DNA from: Deltaproteobacteria bacterium
Lineage (GTDB): Bacteria; Desulfobacterota_D; UBA1144; Nemesobacterales; UBA2774
DNA: 64,000 nt
Assembly (NCBI GenBank): GCA_040223695.1
Contig: JAVKFU010000019.1
Location: 150,415 to 214,414, forward strand
Reading direction: 5' to 3'
Shown piece after piece: positions 1 through 8,295 of the stretch (position 1 is the first letter of the stretch; each line of letters begins with the position of its first letter). The position numbers and the translations under genes are program-made. Below the pieces are notes generated by a model. The model was not told the origin of the DNA and ran no database searches. It saw nothing but the letters and a program-made list of their open reading frames with translations.

Positions 1-191
1 GCCCTTTTTTCAAGCCGCTCTGCGCCCGAAGTGAAGGAATGCAGAAACAGGTACAGAATCAGCAGACAAAGACCCGCGGCCCCTATCTTGATTGCTCTCC
101 TGTCCCGCTCCGTAGACGAAAGGCGCGTCAGTTTTTCCCGGGCCTCTCTCAGTACTTTTCGTACGCTCTCGATCAAACTGTTGATGTCCAT
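1..191 (-). CDS. gspM: Type II secretion system protein GspM-like, N-terminal part (cut by window edge)
   Basis: The first 63 codons are present and the rest lies beyond base 1. The visible protein has a basic, charged N-terminus with a motif like LSSTERDRRAI, then one membrane helix at about residues 35-50. This is the layout of GspM, a bitopic inner-membrane protein of the type II secretion platform that binds GspL. ATG is at 189-191, one base after the stop of the upstream GspL gene, so the two are co-transcribed and probably translationally coupled. The GspL neighbour supports the call more than the short sequence does. A PilO-like protein is the main alternative. Confidence 0.6.
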   Translation of the reverse strand, partial: MDINSLIESVRKVLREAREKLTRLSSTERDRRAIKIGAAGLCLLILYLFLHSFTSGAERLEKR

Positions 192-192
192 C

Positions 193-1695
193 TTATACCT
201 GTGGTTTTAGCACCAGCGATATCTCAAATTTCGTTTTTCCGTTAACCGTGTTACCGGTCTGATTCCTGGTTACGGTTTCAAAAATTTCCGACTTGGAAAG
301 CGCTTCCTCTATCTCGGTTACTTCCTGATACGAATCACAAACCCCTTGTATCTTGACATTATTGCCGTTCTCGAACCTGACGTCGTTTAGGGTAACCTTC
401 ATGCTCTCGGGCAGCATGGTGGAAATGTTCCTGAGTACTTCGAGGGGAGTGCTCGCGCCCTGGACGCCTTCAATCATATTCAGTTTTTCTCTGAGTTCCG
501 AGACTTTCGATTCCATATACTCAACGGGTCTCGGAATTACTTTTACATCGGGAAACGTTTCCTTTACGACCTCGGAAATTTGCGTCTCCAGGATATTTAC
601 CTCTTTTTTAAGCTCCAGATATCTGGACGCGTTGTTATAGATAAATAACAGGATTAAAACAGCAAGCAGCACGGCGGGCGCCATGAAGACCTTTCTGAGC
701 TCGTGGTCCATACCGGCATACTTGAAATCGTCTTTCCTGAAATTGAGATAGCCGCCTTTGAGCGAGCTTCCGTAAAGTGCGAGCGCGTAGGATTTCGCGT
801 ATACCGGCGAGTTATCCACGCCCAGGTCGGGGATGAACAGTTTTTTTACATCCCTGCCGAATTCATTTTTCAGCAAATCGCAAAGTCCCGCGGGCTGAGA
901 CAGGGAGCCCGAAACAAGGATCGTCCTGATTTCCTCCTTAAGCTCGGTCTCGAAAAAATGCACCGTCTTTTTTATTTCGCTTAAAACAGGCCGGAAACTC
1001 TCTTTTAAATCTTCGCCGCTCAGCCGTGAGAACTCCTCTTTCGAAAATCCGAACTCGTCCCGTGAGATCCCGAACAGGGAGCATAAGTTCTCCATAAACA
1101 GCTGCATTGGCTTCCTTGAGGACCTCACGCGTTTCATTCCCGTTTCGTCAAAAAGGGTAAAACTCAACTCATCGTCCCCTATATCGACGAGCACGAGCGG
1201 CCGTGCGCCCTCAAGAAGCTCGTTTAACGCGCCGAAAGCCACGGGCGTATAAGTTACGACTTTAGGGTCTATCCCGTCACTATTGAAGACTTCCAGCAGC
1301 TGCCCTACGTCCTCTTTCTCGAAAACGCAAACGAGCGCCTCGCTCCCGGTATCGTTTTTAACCAAATGGTATCCGTGAATTTTCTCGCCGGGATCGAAGG
1401 TGGAAATGTTCTCAAGTTCAAAGCCGTAAACCTGGTCGATCTTCTTAGAGTCGGAGAAAGGGAGCTTTATGACCCTGACCGAGGTCGGGTCTTCGGAAAG
1501 GGAGACGGCAATGTCCCCTTTCGGCAGGGAATATTCCGTGAAAATATTGCTCAGATAGTGCGGTTGGCTTTCAGTTATTACGGATTTTTCGATGCGAATT
1601 GTCTGGAGTAACTGTATATCCCTCAACCCCCTTTTGATCAGAGAGGCCTTTACATCCCTTTTCCCAATATCCAGTCCAACGAATCTTCCGTACAT
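193..1695 (-). CDS. gspL: GspL / PilM-PilN-like type II secretion platform protein
   Basis: The 500-residue protein starts with an actin-like ATPase fold of the PilM/GspL type (FVGLDIGKRDVKA near residue 5, VLVDIGDDELSF near 168, ILVSGSLSQPAG near 259). One membrane helix follows at about 336-354, then a coiled-coil and a periplasmic ferredoxin-like domain of about 140 residues. This cytoplasm-helix-periplasm order is that of GspL, which joins the GspE ATPase to the inner-membrane platform; type IV pili split the same parts between PilM and PilN. GspM follows after one base. Other gsp genes must lie to the left of the window. Confidence 0.75.
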   Translation of the reverse strand: MYGRFVGLDIGKRDVKASLIKRGLRDIQLLQTIRIEKSVITESQPHYLSNIFTEYSLPKGDIAVSLSEDPTSVRVIKLPFSDSKKIDQVYGFELENISTFDPGEKIHGYHLVKNDTGSEALVCVFEKEDVGQLLEVFNSDGIDPKVVTYTPVAFGALNELLEGARPLVLVDIGDDELSFTLFDETGMKRVRSSRKPMQLFMENLCSLFGISRDEFGFSKEEFSRLSGEDLKESFRPVLSEIKKTVHFFETELKEEIRTILVSGSLSQPAGLCDLLKNEFGRDVKKLFIPDLGVDNSPVYAKSYALALYGSSLKGGYLNFRKDDFKYAGMDHELRKVFMAPAVLLAVLILLFIYNNASRYLELKKEVNILETQISEVVKETFPDVKVIPRPVEYMESKVSELREKLNMIEGVQGASTPLEVLRNISTMLPESMKVTLNDVRFENGNNVKIQGVCDSYQEVTEIEEALSKSEIFETVTRNQTGNTVNGKTKFEISLVLKPQV

Positions 1696-1763
1696 TTTTT
1701 AAGTAATTTACTTAATCCTATTGTTTAAATCTAAAGTAAAGGTCTTTTAAAGTCAAATAAATT

Positions 1764-2507
1764 TTACACCCCTTTTGCCCTCGCAAGCGTTATTACGGAA
1801 ACCTCCGACGCCCCCGATTTAAGGAGCTCCCTCGTACACTCTTCGCTTGTAGAGCCCGTGGTGAATACGTCATCGACAAGCAGTATCGAGGCGCCCCTCA
1901 ATGTCTCTCCGGACTTTACCTTAAACGCCCCTCTTACATTTCTACGCCGTTCTTCCTCGTTTTTCAGCTCAAACTGCGGCCTCGTATCCCTTGTTTTCCT
2001 CAAGCTCAGAAGATTCAGGCGTATCCCGGCGCGCGATGCCAGATTCATAGCCATAACCGCAGACTGGTTATACTCCCTCTGCCTTAATTTGTTAACATGG
2101 AGGGGAACGGGGACCACCATATCGAACTCCCCGGGATCACAGGGGGAATTATCGAACAATAAACGCGAAAGAACGCCTTCGAGGCTTAATCTTCCCTCAT
2201 ACTTGAACTCGTGAATCATGTCTCTCAATCTACCCTCGTAGACCGCAACCGAGCGCGCCCTTTTAAAACTGAATTTCCCTCTTATACAATTCCCGCAAAG
2301 ATGACCCTCGTCCCCTGCGCCCGGGGCAAAGAGGAAATTATCGCTTTCTTCCGAACTGAAGAATCCGAACGGCCCGCCGCACAACGCACAGCTCGATAGC
2401 TCATTAATAAATTTTATTTCACCCGAGCAAGGACCGCACAACGCGCTCTCGCCCGTCAGAGGCTTTTCACATGAACAACAAATCTTGGGAAAAATCAAAT
2501 CGAGCAT
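1764..2507 (-). CDS. comF: ComF family phosphoribosyltransferase-like protein
   Basis: The 247-residue protein has an N-terminal zinc-binding region with CxxC pairs (ICCSCEKPL, LCGPC, CALCGGPF, LCGNC) and a C-terminal type I phosphoribosyltransferase domain. The PRPP-binding motif is ILLVDDVFTTGST near residue 210. ComF/GntX proteins are linked to DNA uptake during competence and to primosome function; the exact reaction is unknown. It lies between dnaN and gspL on the same strand with gaps of 168 and 68 bases, so it may be co-transcribed with them. Length is normal for the family. Confidence 0.88.
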   Translation of the reverse strand: MLDLIFPKICCSCEKPLTGESALCGPCSGEIKFINELSSCALCGGPFGFFSSEESDNFLFAPGAGDEGHLCGNCIRGKFSFKRARSVAVYEGRLRDMIHEFKYEGRLSLEGVLSRLLFDNSPCDPGEFDMVVPVPLHVNKLRQREYNQSAVMAMNLASRAGIRLNLLSLRKTRDTRPQFELKNEEERRRNVRGAFKVKSGETLRGASILLVDDVFTTGSTSEECTRELLKSGASEVSVITLARAKGV

Positions 2508-2675
2508 GAACCTGTTCCCGAAATTTATTTGCGTGCGAGAAAATCTCCAAGGGGATCGTTTTGGTTTTTCGATATTTTTTAACCCCTCGGATTCAGGTCC
2601 TGAAATACGCCGTTGAGCTCACAGGGCGTCTTGTAAGCTTGATTACAAAGGCATCCGGAAGACTAACTGGCCGGG

Positions 2676-3776
2676 TTAAACCCTCATAGGCATGATTACG
2701 GATAAATAGACCTCGTCTCCCTCGGGTTTGACGACGGCCGGGCTAAGCTCATCGATCAGGCCTATCTGTACCTTATCCACTGTAATAGCCTCAAGAACGT
2801 CCATCAGGTACCTCGCATTGAATCCGAGCTCAATAGGGTCGCCTGAATAATCCAAAGGAACGATCTCTCTTGCCTCGCCCACCTCGGGGGAAACGGAAAT
2901 TAAAGTCATGCCCTCACGGTTAATACCGAATTTTACACTTCTGGTTTTCTCGGAAGAGAGTATAGAGACACGCTTTAAGGCGCTCAAAAATTCGTTTTTG
3001 CCCAGGGTAAGGGTTACTTTGGTGACTTCAGGGGTTACCTGTTTATAATCCGGGAAATCCGCGTCTATGAGCCTGGCTATCAGGATAATATCCTCCCCTT
3101 CCGCCATGAAGAAGTTATCGCCCGCCCCTATCCTGACCTTATCCGACAGTTTGAGGACTTTTCTCAGCTCCGCAACCCCTTTTTTGGGTACTACGAAACC
3201 CTTGTCGAACTTCACCCTGCTGTCGATATTTTTTTCCACGAGAGAAAGCCTGTGACCGTCGGTCGCCACGAGCCTCAGACTCTTATTCCCCGCTTCCTCA
3301 AAATATATGCCGGCAAGGTTTCTTCTGAGCTCGTCAGGGGACACGGCAAAGATCGTCTTCGAAATCATCTCCTCTATGAGCGAGCTTTGAACGGAAAACA
3401 GGTTGTCCGAGTGGAGCTCGGGAATTATGGGAAAGTCCTCGCTCGGCAGACCCGCAATCTTGAATACGGCTGATGAAGCCCTTATTTCCACCCAGTGGTT
3501 TCCGATTTCCTCTACCTCTATCTCTCCGCTCTCAAGCTCCTTTACTATTTCGTAGAGCTTTCTGGCCGGTATGGCGAGACTTCCTTCCTTCGATACTTCG
3601 GCATTCGACCAGGTGCTCATTGTTGTCTCAAGATCGGTTGCCGAGATTTCGATCTTGTTTTTATTCACGCTTATGAGAACGTGAGACAGGACCGGCATAG
3701 TCGCCCGTCTTTCAGATATGCCCTGAACGAGTCCGAGTTTAAGCGAGAAATCTTGTACCTGGGTCTTGAATTTCAT
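2676..3776 (-). CDS. dnaN: DNA polymerase III subunit beta (sliding clamp)
   Basis: The 366-residue protein matches the three-domain beta clamp in length and motifs: RRATMPVLSHVLI near residue 24, an LRLVATDGHRLSL stretch near 170, FNARYLMDVLEAI near 320, and the C-terminal VIMPMRV that resembles the usual PMRL/PVR ending. The clamp forms a dimeric ring that keeps replicative polymerase on DNA. The ATG at 3774-3776 faces the origin region, so dnaN is read away from dnaA, in the order dnaA-oriC-dnaN. Immediately upstream is the AT-rich unwinding region of the predicted origin. Confidence 0.97.
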   Translation of the reverse strand: MKFKTQVQDFSLKLGLVQGISERRATMPVLSHVLISVNKNKIEISATDLETTMSTWSNAEVSKEGSLAIPARKLYEIVKELESGEIEVEEIGNHWVEIRASSAVFKIAGLPSEDFPIIPELHSDNLFSVQSSLIEEMISKTIFAVSPDELRRNLAGIYFEEAGNKSLRLVATDGHRLSLVEKNIDSRVKFDKGFVVPKKGVAELRKVLKLSDKVRIGAGDNFFMAEGEDIILIARLIDADFPDYKQVTPEVTKVTLTLGKNEFLSALKRVSILSSEKTRSVKFGINREGMTLISVSPEVGEAREIVPLDYSGDPIELGFNARYLMDVLEAITVDKVQIGLIDELSPAVVKPEGDEVYLSVIMPMRV

Positions 3777-3785
3777 TGCGGCTAC

Positions 3786-3990
3786 TCCTGCTTTTACTTT
3801 ATAACATTAACTTTAATTCTTTTTCTCTAGTAGTAGCAGTAGTAGGGCCTGTGGATTTGTGGATAATGGCCCTATTACTTAAAAAACAAACGTTTTTTTA
3901 TGTTTACAAACATGTGGATAATAGAGAGTTTTTATCAACGCGCATCCACAGATTTCTCCGGAATCCTTAAAAACAGCTTTATCCACAATT
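3786..3990. other. oriC: Predicted replication origin oriC (DnaA boxes, GC spacer, DnaA-trio tract, AT-rich region)
   Basis: Three perfect DnaA boxes TTATCCACA are present: 3858-3866 (minus), 3913-3921 (minus) and 3979-3987 (plus). A weaker box, TGTGGATTT on the plus strand, sits at 3850-3858 directly against the first. Next comes a GGCC spacer (3846-3849) and a trinucleotide tract TAG-TAG-TAG-CAG-TAG-TAG (3828-3845), then AT-rich DNA (about 3786-3827) up to dnaN. Boxes, GC cluster, 3'-GAT-5' trios and AT-rich stretch in this order form the basal unwinding system described for bacterial origins. The location between dnaA and dnaN is a common oriC site. Function is inferred. Confidence 0.85.
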
Positions 3991-4013
3991 GCTTCCACAG
4001 TTTTATGCACCCT

Positions 4014-5513
4014 CTATCCACTGACCAAACTTTCTATTTTTCTGGACAGGGTTTTAACATTGTTTTCAAGGGACGAGTCTTTACCCAGATGATTTTCTAT
4101 TTTCTTTACGGCATGTATCACGGTGGAATGGTCTTTACCCCCGAATTTTTCGCCTATCTCCGGATACGAAGCCCCTGTATATCTTCTGGCCAGATACATC
4201 GCTATTTGTCTCGGCAGCGCGATGTTCTTTTGTTTTCTACCGGATTTGAGGTCCTGTATCCTGAGACCGTAAAAGCCTGCTACTTCCCTTTGAATGCTCT
4301 CTATGCTGAGAAACTTATTGTCCTGCTGCTTGAGTATGTTTTTCAGGACTTCCTTTGCAAGATCGAGAGAAATCGCCGTGTTCAGAAGCTTTGAGTGCGC
4401 CACAATGTTGGTGAGCGTTCCTTCGAGCTCCCTTATATTGGAAGTGGTGTTTTGAGCTAAATACAGGGCCACTTCGTTCGGAAGGACTATACCCTCGGAT
4501 TCGGCCTTGTTTTTGACTATAGCAATCCTGGTCTCGGTTTCAGGGGGCTGAATATCGGTAATGAGTCCCCACTCGAATCTGGATCTCAGTCTTTCCTCAA
4601 GGTATGACATGTCCTTGGGGGATTTATCGCTCGTAAGCACTATCTGCTTCTTGGATTCGTAAAGGGTGTTGAAGGTGTGGAAGAATTCTTCCTGTGTGCT
4701 TTCCTTTCCCGCTATGAACTGTATATCGTCGATAAGAAGCACATCGCATCCGAATCTGTATCTGTTCCTGAACTCTTCCATTTTATTGGATTTAATGCTG
4801 TTTATGACCTGGTTTGTGAAGTGCTCCGCGGAGATGCAGCATACACGGGCCATATTCGATGTCGATTTTAATATGTGGTTGCCGACGGCGTTTATTAAGT
4901 GGGTCTTCCCGAGTCCGACACCACCGTATATGAAAAGGGGGTTGTAGGCTTCGCCGGGCTTTCTCGCTACGGCTGTGGAAGCCGCGTGGGCAAACTGGTT
5001 GCTGGGACCTACGATAAACCTGTCGAATGAGTAGTTCGGGTTTAAAACACCGGTAAATAGTTTGTTCGACTTTGCCGCTTTTTGTTCTTTTGCTTCGCCT
5101 TTCTCGATTTTACTGCCCGAAGAGGGGGTTTTATCCTGCGAAGTGATAATATCCACATCTATCGTTTTACCATATACTTCCCTTATAGTTTCGTGAATGA
5201 ATTCCAGATAATGGTTAATAATCCAGTCTCTGTCGAACTCGCTATTTGCTTTTAAAACGATTGAATCTTCGTTCTCGGATACCGCTTTCAGGGGCGCGAA
5301 CCAGAAAAATACCTGCGGGTTAGACTTCTTTTTTATTCTTTCAAGCACCTTTTCCCAAACTATGCCCTGATTCGACTCCCCGGCATCAGCGTCCCGGGTT
5401 TTTTCAGGTCCAATCGCTTTTGATATGAAAAATTCAACCCCCTTGCCATCATTCTTTTTTTCCGAGAAAAGCGAACTCAACTTGTGTCTAAGGGGCGATC
5501 TTTTCGTGGCCAA
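4014..5513 (-). CDS. dnaA: Chromosomal replication initiator protein DnaA
   Basis: DnaA domain I begins at VWEKVLERIKKKSNPQVFFW. The AAA+ domain has Walker A GGVGLGKTHL and Walker B VLLIDDIQF, and the C-terminal DNA-binding signature reads GGKDHSTVIHAVKKIE. The longest frame begins with a TTG at 5555 that lies inside a DnaA box (its first codons are the box itself), so that start is unlikely. A TTG at 5513 preceded by GGAGG repeats gives 499 residues and is preferred. It leaves an unusual N-terminal extension of about 54 residues ahead of domain I. The gene has its own promoter and DnaA boxes in the leader, suggesting autoregulation. Confidence 0.95.
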   Translation of the reverse strand: MATKRSPLRHKLSSLFSEKKNDGKGVEFFISKAIGPEKTRDADAGESNQGIVWEKVLERIKKKSNPQVFFWFAPLKAVSENEDSIVLKANSEFDRDWIINHYLEFIHETIREVYGKTIDVDIITSQDKTPSSGSKIEKGEAKEQKAAKSNKLFTGVLNPNYSFDRFIVGPSNQFAHAASTAVARKPGEAYNPLFIYGGVGLGKTHLINAVGNHILKSTSNMARVCCISAEHFTNQVINSIKSNKMEEFRNRYRFGCDVLLIDDIQFIAGKESTQEEFFHTFNTLYESKKQIVLTSDKSPKDMSYLEERLRSRFEWGLITDIQPPETETRIAIVKNKAESEGIVLPNEVALYLAQNTTSNIRELEGTLTNIVAHSKLLNTAISLDLAKEVLKNILKQQDNKFLSIESIQREVAGFYGLRIQDLKSGRKQKNIALPRQIAMYLARRYTGASYPEIGEKFGGKDHSTVIHAVKKIENHLGKDSSLENNVKTLSRKIESLVSG

Positions 5514-5545
5514 TTCTCCTCCGTTCCTCCGGGATAAAAGACAAT

Positions 5546-5577
5546 TTATCCACAATCCATCAACACGATGTGGATAA
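5546..5577. promoter_or_regulatory. Pair of perfect DnaA boxes in the dnaA leader
   Basis: TTATCCACA is at 5546-5554 (plus) and its reverse complement TGTGGATAA at 5569-5577. The two convergent boxes lie between the dnaA promoter (5631-5660) and the preferred TTG start at 5513. They could repress dnaA when DnaA-ATP is abundant, or form the second half of a bipartite origin with the cluster in the dnaA-dnaN intergenic region. Confidence 0.85.
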
Positions 5578-5630
5578 CTTTTACTCAGGTTTATTATGTG
5601 AATTAAGCCCCACCCAAATCCGTAGGTTAC

Positions 5631-5660
5631 ATCCTAACAGATAGCAAAATACGTTGTCAA
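5631..5660 (-). promoter_or_regulatory. Predicted sigma-70 type promoter of dnaA
   Basis: On the minus strand, TTGACA (5660-5655) is followed after 18 bases by TAGGAT (5636-5631). The -35 is a perfect consensus match and the -10 matches four of six positions. The expected start point near 5624 gives a leader of about 110 bases that contains the DnaA-box pair. It rests on consensus matching only. Confidence 0.6.
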
Positions 5661-5865
5661 GTTTTTTTTTAAAGTCCTGTAATTACACGGTGTTAGGCGC
5701 AATAGTTAAATAAACAAGGGACTCCCGGGGCTGTTTCGGCTGACACTCAAAACGGGAGCGTTTACAGGGCTTTCCGCGTCTCTTATTAGGGGCGAAAACG
5801 ACTGGCAAATAAAGATATTTCAGTGCCGATAACAGCAAATTTTTAAGCCCCGACATTCTGAAAAT
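5661..5865. other. AT-rich intergenic region between dnaA promoter and MFS gene
   Basis: The 205 bases hold a T-run at 5662-5670 and no credible reading frame, RNA gene or hairpin terminator. dnaA and the MFS gene are on the same strand here, so this is the far-upstream region of dnaA and the downstream end of the MFS gene. Confidence 0.5.
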
Positions 5866-7143
5866 TCATGCCTTGTTCATGGCTGCCCGGACACCCTTTT
5901 CAACGTCGACCCGGCTCAGAAGATAGGCGCCCAGGATAAAAAATAATATTAGCGAGACAATGCTCAGGCGGCTCGAACCCGTCAGCTGGGATACGACCGC
6001 GAATACAAGCGGACCGACTATGCCTGCGAATTTGGAGCTCATCCCGTAAAATCCGAAAAACTCCGCTGTTTTCTCTCGGGGCAGCATGGTCCCGAATAAA
6101 GACCTGCTCAGCGCCTGTGTCCCGCCCTGCACAGTACCGACAAAAAAAGCCAGCACCCAGAAGTGAAGCGCAGTCTCCATAAAGTAACCGCCTATCGAAA
6201 TTAAGGTGTAAACGAAGAGTCCGAAGAGAATTGCGTTCTTGGCGCCGGTTATTTTAGCCAGCCTCCCGAATGCGAAAGAGAAGGGTATGCCTACAAACTG
6301 AGTCATGAGCAGCGCGCCGATAAGGTCGGTCTGGCCGATTCCGATTTCGGCTCCGTAAATTGTGGCCATCTTGATTATTGTTCCTATACCGTCGTTATAC
6401 ACCCAGAAAGCGGCGAGAAAGAGAAATAACTGCCTGTAGCTTCTAAGCTCACTGAATGTCTTAAGCAGCCTGTTAAAGCCGGCCGTGACGGGATTTATGC
6501 TCTCTGATCCGAACCTTCTTGCCGGGGGCTCTTTTACGTTCAGTATCAGGGGGATCGTGAACACTGCCCACCATACAGAGACCGTTATGAATGAGAGGCG
6601 CGTCGCGAGCATTTTATCTTCCATGAGCTCGATCATTGCTATGTTTATCGCGAGCAGTATCCCCCCTCCGAGATAACCCAGGGCATATCCCTTGACCGAC
6701 ACACGGTCTATCTGTGAGGGGTCCGCCACATGCGGAAGGAGAGCGTTATAGAAAACCTCGGACATCGCAAAGCCTACGTTGCCGAGTATAAAAAAGAGCG
6801 ACGCCGTAAGCCAGTCCCCCGTCGTTACGTAATATAGCAGCGCTGTGGCGAAGATTCCGAGCGCAGCAAAGGTTAAAAGAAGGCGTTTTTTTATTCCGGA
6901 GTAATCGGCTATGGCGCCCATTACAGGGGCGAGAAGGGCCGATATAACAAGCGCTAGGACGACCGTATAACCCCAGTAAACGGTGGCCGTATTGCCCGGA
7001 AGATTTACGCCCGCTACCTGGCTGTAGTAAACGGGCAGCACCGCTGCCATCACAGTCGTGGCGAACGCGGAATCGGCCCAGTCGTATAAACACCAGCTCA
7101 GAACTGCGCCGTTTCTCTTTTTATCACGGTCTTTATCGGACAT
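5866..7143 (-). CDS. MFS transporter, UMF1/Atg22-like family
   Basis: The 425-residue polytopic membrane protein has about 12 predicted helices. Its N-terminus reads SWCLYDWADSAFATTVMAAVLP, with the LYDWA(N/D)SAF signature of the UMF1 branch of the major facilitator superfamily, related to the yeast vacuolar effluxer Atg22. A second landmark is GTVQGGTQALSRSLFG in the C-terminal half. Bacterial members are common but their substrates are unknown, so none is assigned. ATG at 7141-7143. A small membrane gene is read away from it on the other strand at 7243. Confidence 0.85.
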   Translation of the reverse strand: MSDKDRDKKRNGAVLSWCLYDWADSAFATTVMAAVLPVYYSQVAGVNLPGNTATVYWGYTVVLALVISALLAPVMGAIADYSGIKKRLLLTFAALGIFATALLYYVTTGDWLTASLFFILGNVGFAMSEVFYNALLPHVADPSQIDRVSVKGYALGYLGGGILLAINIAMIELMEDKMLATRLSFITVSVWWAVFTIPLILNVKEPPARRFGSESINPVTAGFNRLLKTFSELRSYRQLFLFLAAFWVYNDGIGTIIKMATIYGAEIGIGQTDLIGALLMTQFVGIPFSFAFGRLAKITGAKNAILFGLFVYTLISIGGYFMETALHFWVLAFFVGTVQGGTQALSRSLFGTMLPREKTAEFFGFYGMSSKFAGIVGPLVFAVVSQLTGSSRLSIVSLILFFILGAYLLSRVDVEKGVRAAMNKA

Positions 7144-7242
7144 GTTTTATTTATTCGGCAGAGGCGGTCTCTTCATTTTGACTCGGGATTCGTTCAGTAT
7201 TATTATTGGAAAAAAGACAAAAGGGAAGGATCAGGGGATATT

Positions 7243-7413
7243 ATGAAGGCGCTGATCGTATTCGTCTTACTGTGGACACCTTTGTGTCTCTTTATCTTGT
7301 ATCGACTGCCCGATTGGTTCGGTGACGAAAACAGATTCAGTCTGGGGGTAATATTCTGGCTTGTCGGTTTTCTCGTGGCCCTGTACTATCTGGTCGCGCG
7401 GAAGTGGCGTTAG
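7243..7413 (+). CDS. Small two-helix membrane protein (56 residues)
   Basis: ATG at 7243 is preceded by AGGGG at a spacing of about five bases. The 56-residue product has two hydrophobic helices (residues 3-20 and 33-51) joined by a short polar loop (LPDWFGDENRF) and ends in basic RKWR. It is not a family I recognise. The ribosome-binding site, the helix-loop-helix layout and the absence of rare-looking codons suggest a real gene. It is divergent from the MFS gene and lies upstream of ferritin on the same strand, with about 300 bases and a separate promoter in between. Confidence 0.6.
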   Translation: MKALIVFVLLWTPLCLFILYRLPDWFGDENRFSLGVIFWLVGFLVALYYLVARKWR

Positions 7414-7611
7414 GAGTGAATTTCCTGCTCATTTTCCGGACGTATTTTCTTCGCGAGATTCAGTTTTGAATCCCCGTTTTTATATACCAAGCTTTTCTGA
7501 AACGCTGAAAATAATTTTTCGTTTGGCCGTCATATTAGCCTGGAATTATTAATAAAATGCTCATATAATGCCCTGAGATTTAAATGGTAATGATTTCCAC
7601 CTAATAATCAC

Positions 7612-7640
7612 TTGAAATTAGAACCCTTTTATGGGATAAT
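7612..7640 (+). promoter_or_regulatory. Predicted sigma-70 type promoter of the ferritin gene
   Basis: TTGAAA (7612-7617) and GATAAT (7635-7640) are separated by exactly 17 bases, each with one mismatch to consensus. The start of transcription would be near 7647, about 67 bases before the ferritin ATG. An AT-rich segment at 7584-7610 just upstream shares only about half its positions with a Fur box, so iron control is not supported by sequence. Confidence 0.65.
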
Positions 7641-7713
7641 TATTTACAGGTCAGGGTCGGCAAAATTAAATATTTTCAAAAGAGAATACCGATCCCTGAA
7701 AAAGGAGGTTGTC

Positions 7714-8202
7714 ATGCTGAGTAAGGAAATACAGGACGCACTGAATAATCAAATCAAGAACGAGTACTTCGCCTCATATACGTACCTGTCCATGGCCGCG
7801 CACTGCGAATCCATAAATATGAGAGGTTTTGCAAGCTGGCTCAGGAAGCAGAGTAAAGAGGAGCTTGAGCACGCAATAAGGCTCTTTGACTACGTAATTG
7901 ACAGGGACGGGCACATTGTGCTTCAATCCATCGACAAGCCCCAGAATAAATTCAAGTCTTTATCCGACATGTTTCAGCAGGTTCTGGACCATGAGAGAGA
8001 AGTAACCGGTATGATTAACAAGCTCTACGAGAAGGCGATAAGTGAAAACGATCATGCCACCGCTGTCGAGCTCCAGTGGTTTATTCAGGAACAGGTCGAG
8101 GAAGAGAAGAGCGCGACCGAGATATTGGAGAGGCTTAAATTCGCGGGCGACAACAGCTCGGCGCTTCTTCTTCTGGATAGGGAGCTCGCGGAGCGCGGAT
8201 AG
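7714..8202 (+). CDS. ftnA: Ferritin (non-haem, FtnA-like)
   Basis: The 162-residue protein is a four-helix ferritin. The ferroxidase ligands are visible: Glu in QIKNEYFASYTYL, the SKEELEHAIRLFDYV stretch with Glu and His, Glu in FQQVLDHEREV, and WFIQEQVEEEKSA. It oxidises Fe(II) and stores the mineral inside a 24-subunit shell in the cytoplasm. The reading frame extends upstream, but ATG at 7714 is preceded by a strong AAAGGAGG and begins the conserved MLSKEIQDALNNQI, so it is the start. It has its own promoter and appears monocistronic. Confidence 0.95.
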   Translation: MLSKEIQDALNNQIKNEYFASYTYLSMAAHCESINMRGFASWLRKQSKEELEHAIRLFDYVIDRDGHIVLQSIDKPQNKFKSLSDMFQQVLDHEREVTGMINKLYEKAISENDHATAVELQWFIQEQVEEEKSATEILERLKFAGDNSSALLLLDRELAERG

Positions 8203-8295
8203 GTCCCGTCTTAGACAGAGAAGATTTTCTGCGGATTTTCCGGTTTATTCGCGGCTTGAATCTTATACTTGATGATTTCCGGCAAGAGAGGTATT

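Noticed and set aside
5514..5555. DnaA starting at the TTG inside the DnaA box
   Set aside because: The first codons are the box sequence itself and no ribosome-binding site precedes it. The TTG at 5513 follows GGAGG.
7584..7612. Possible Fur box ahead of ferritin
   Set aside because: Only about 10 of 19 positions match the consensus palindrome, which AT-rich DNA reaches by chance.
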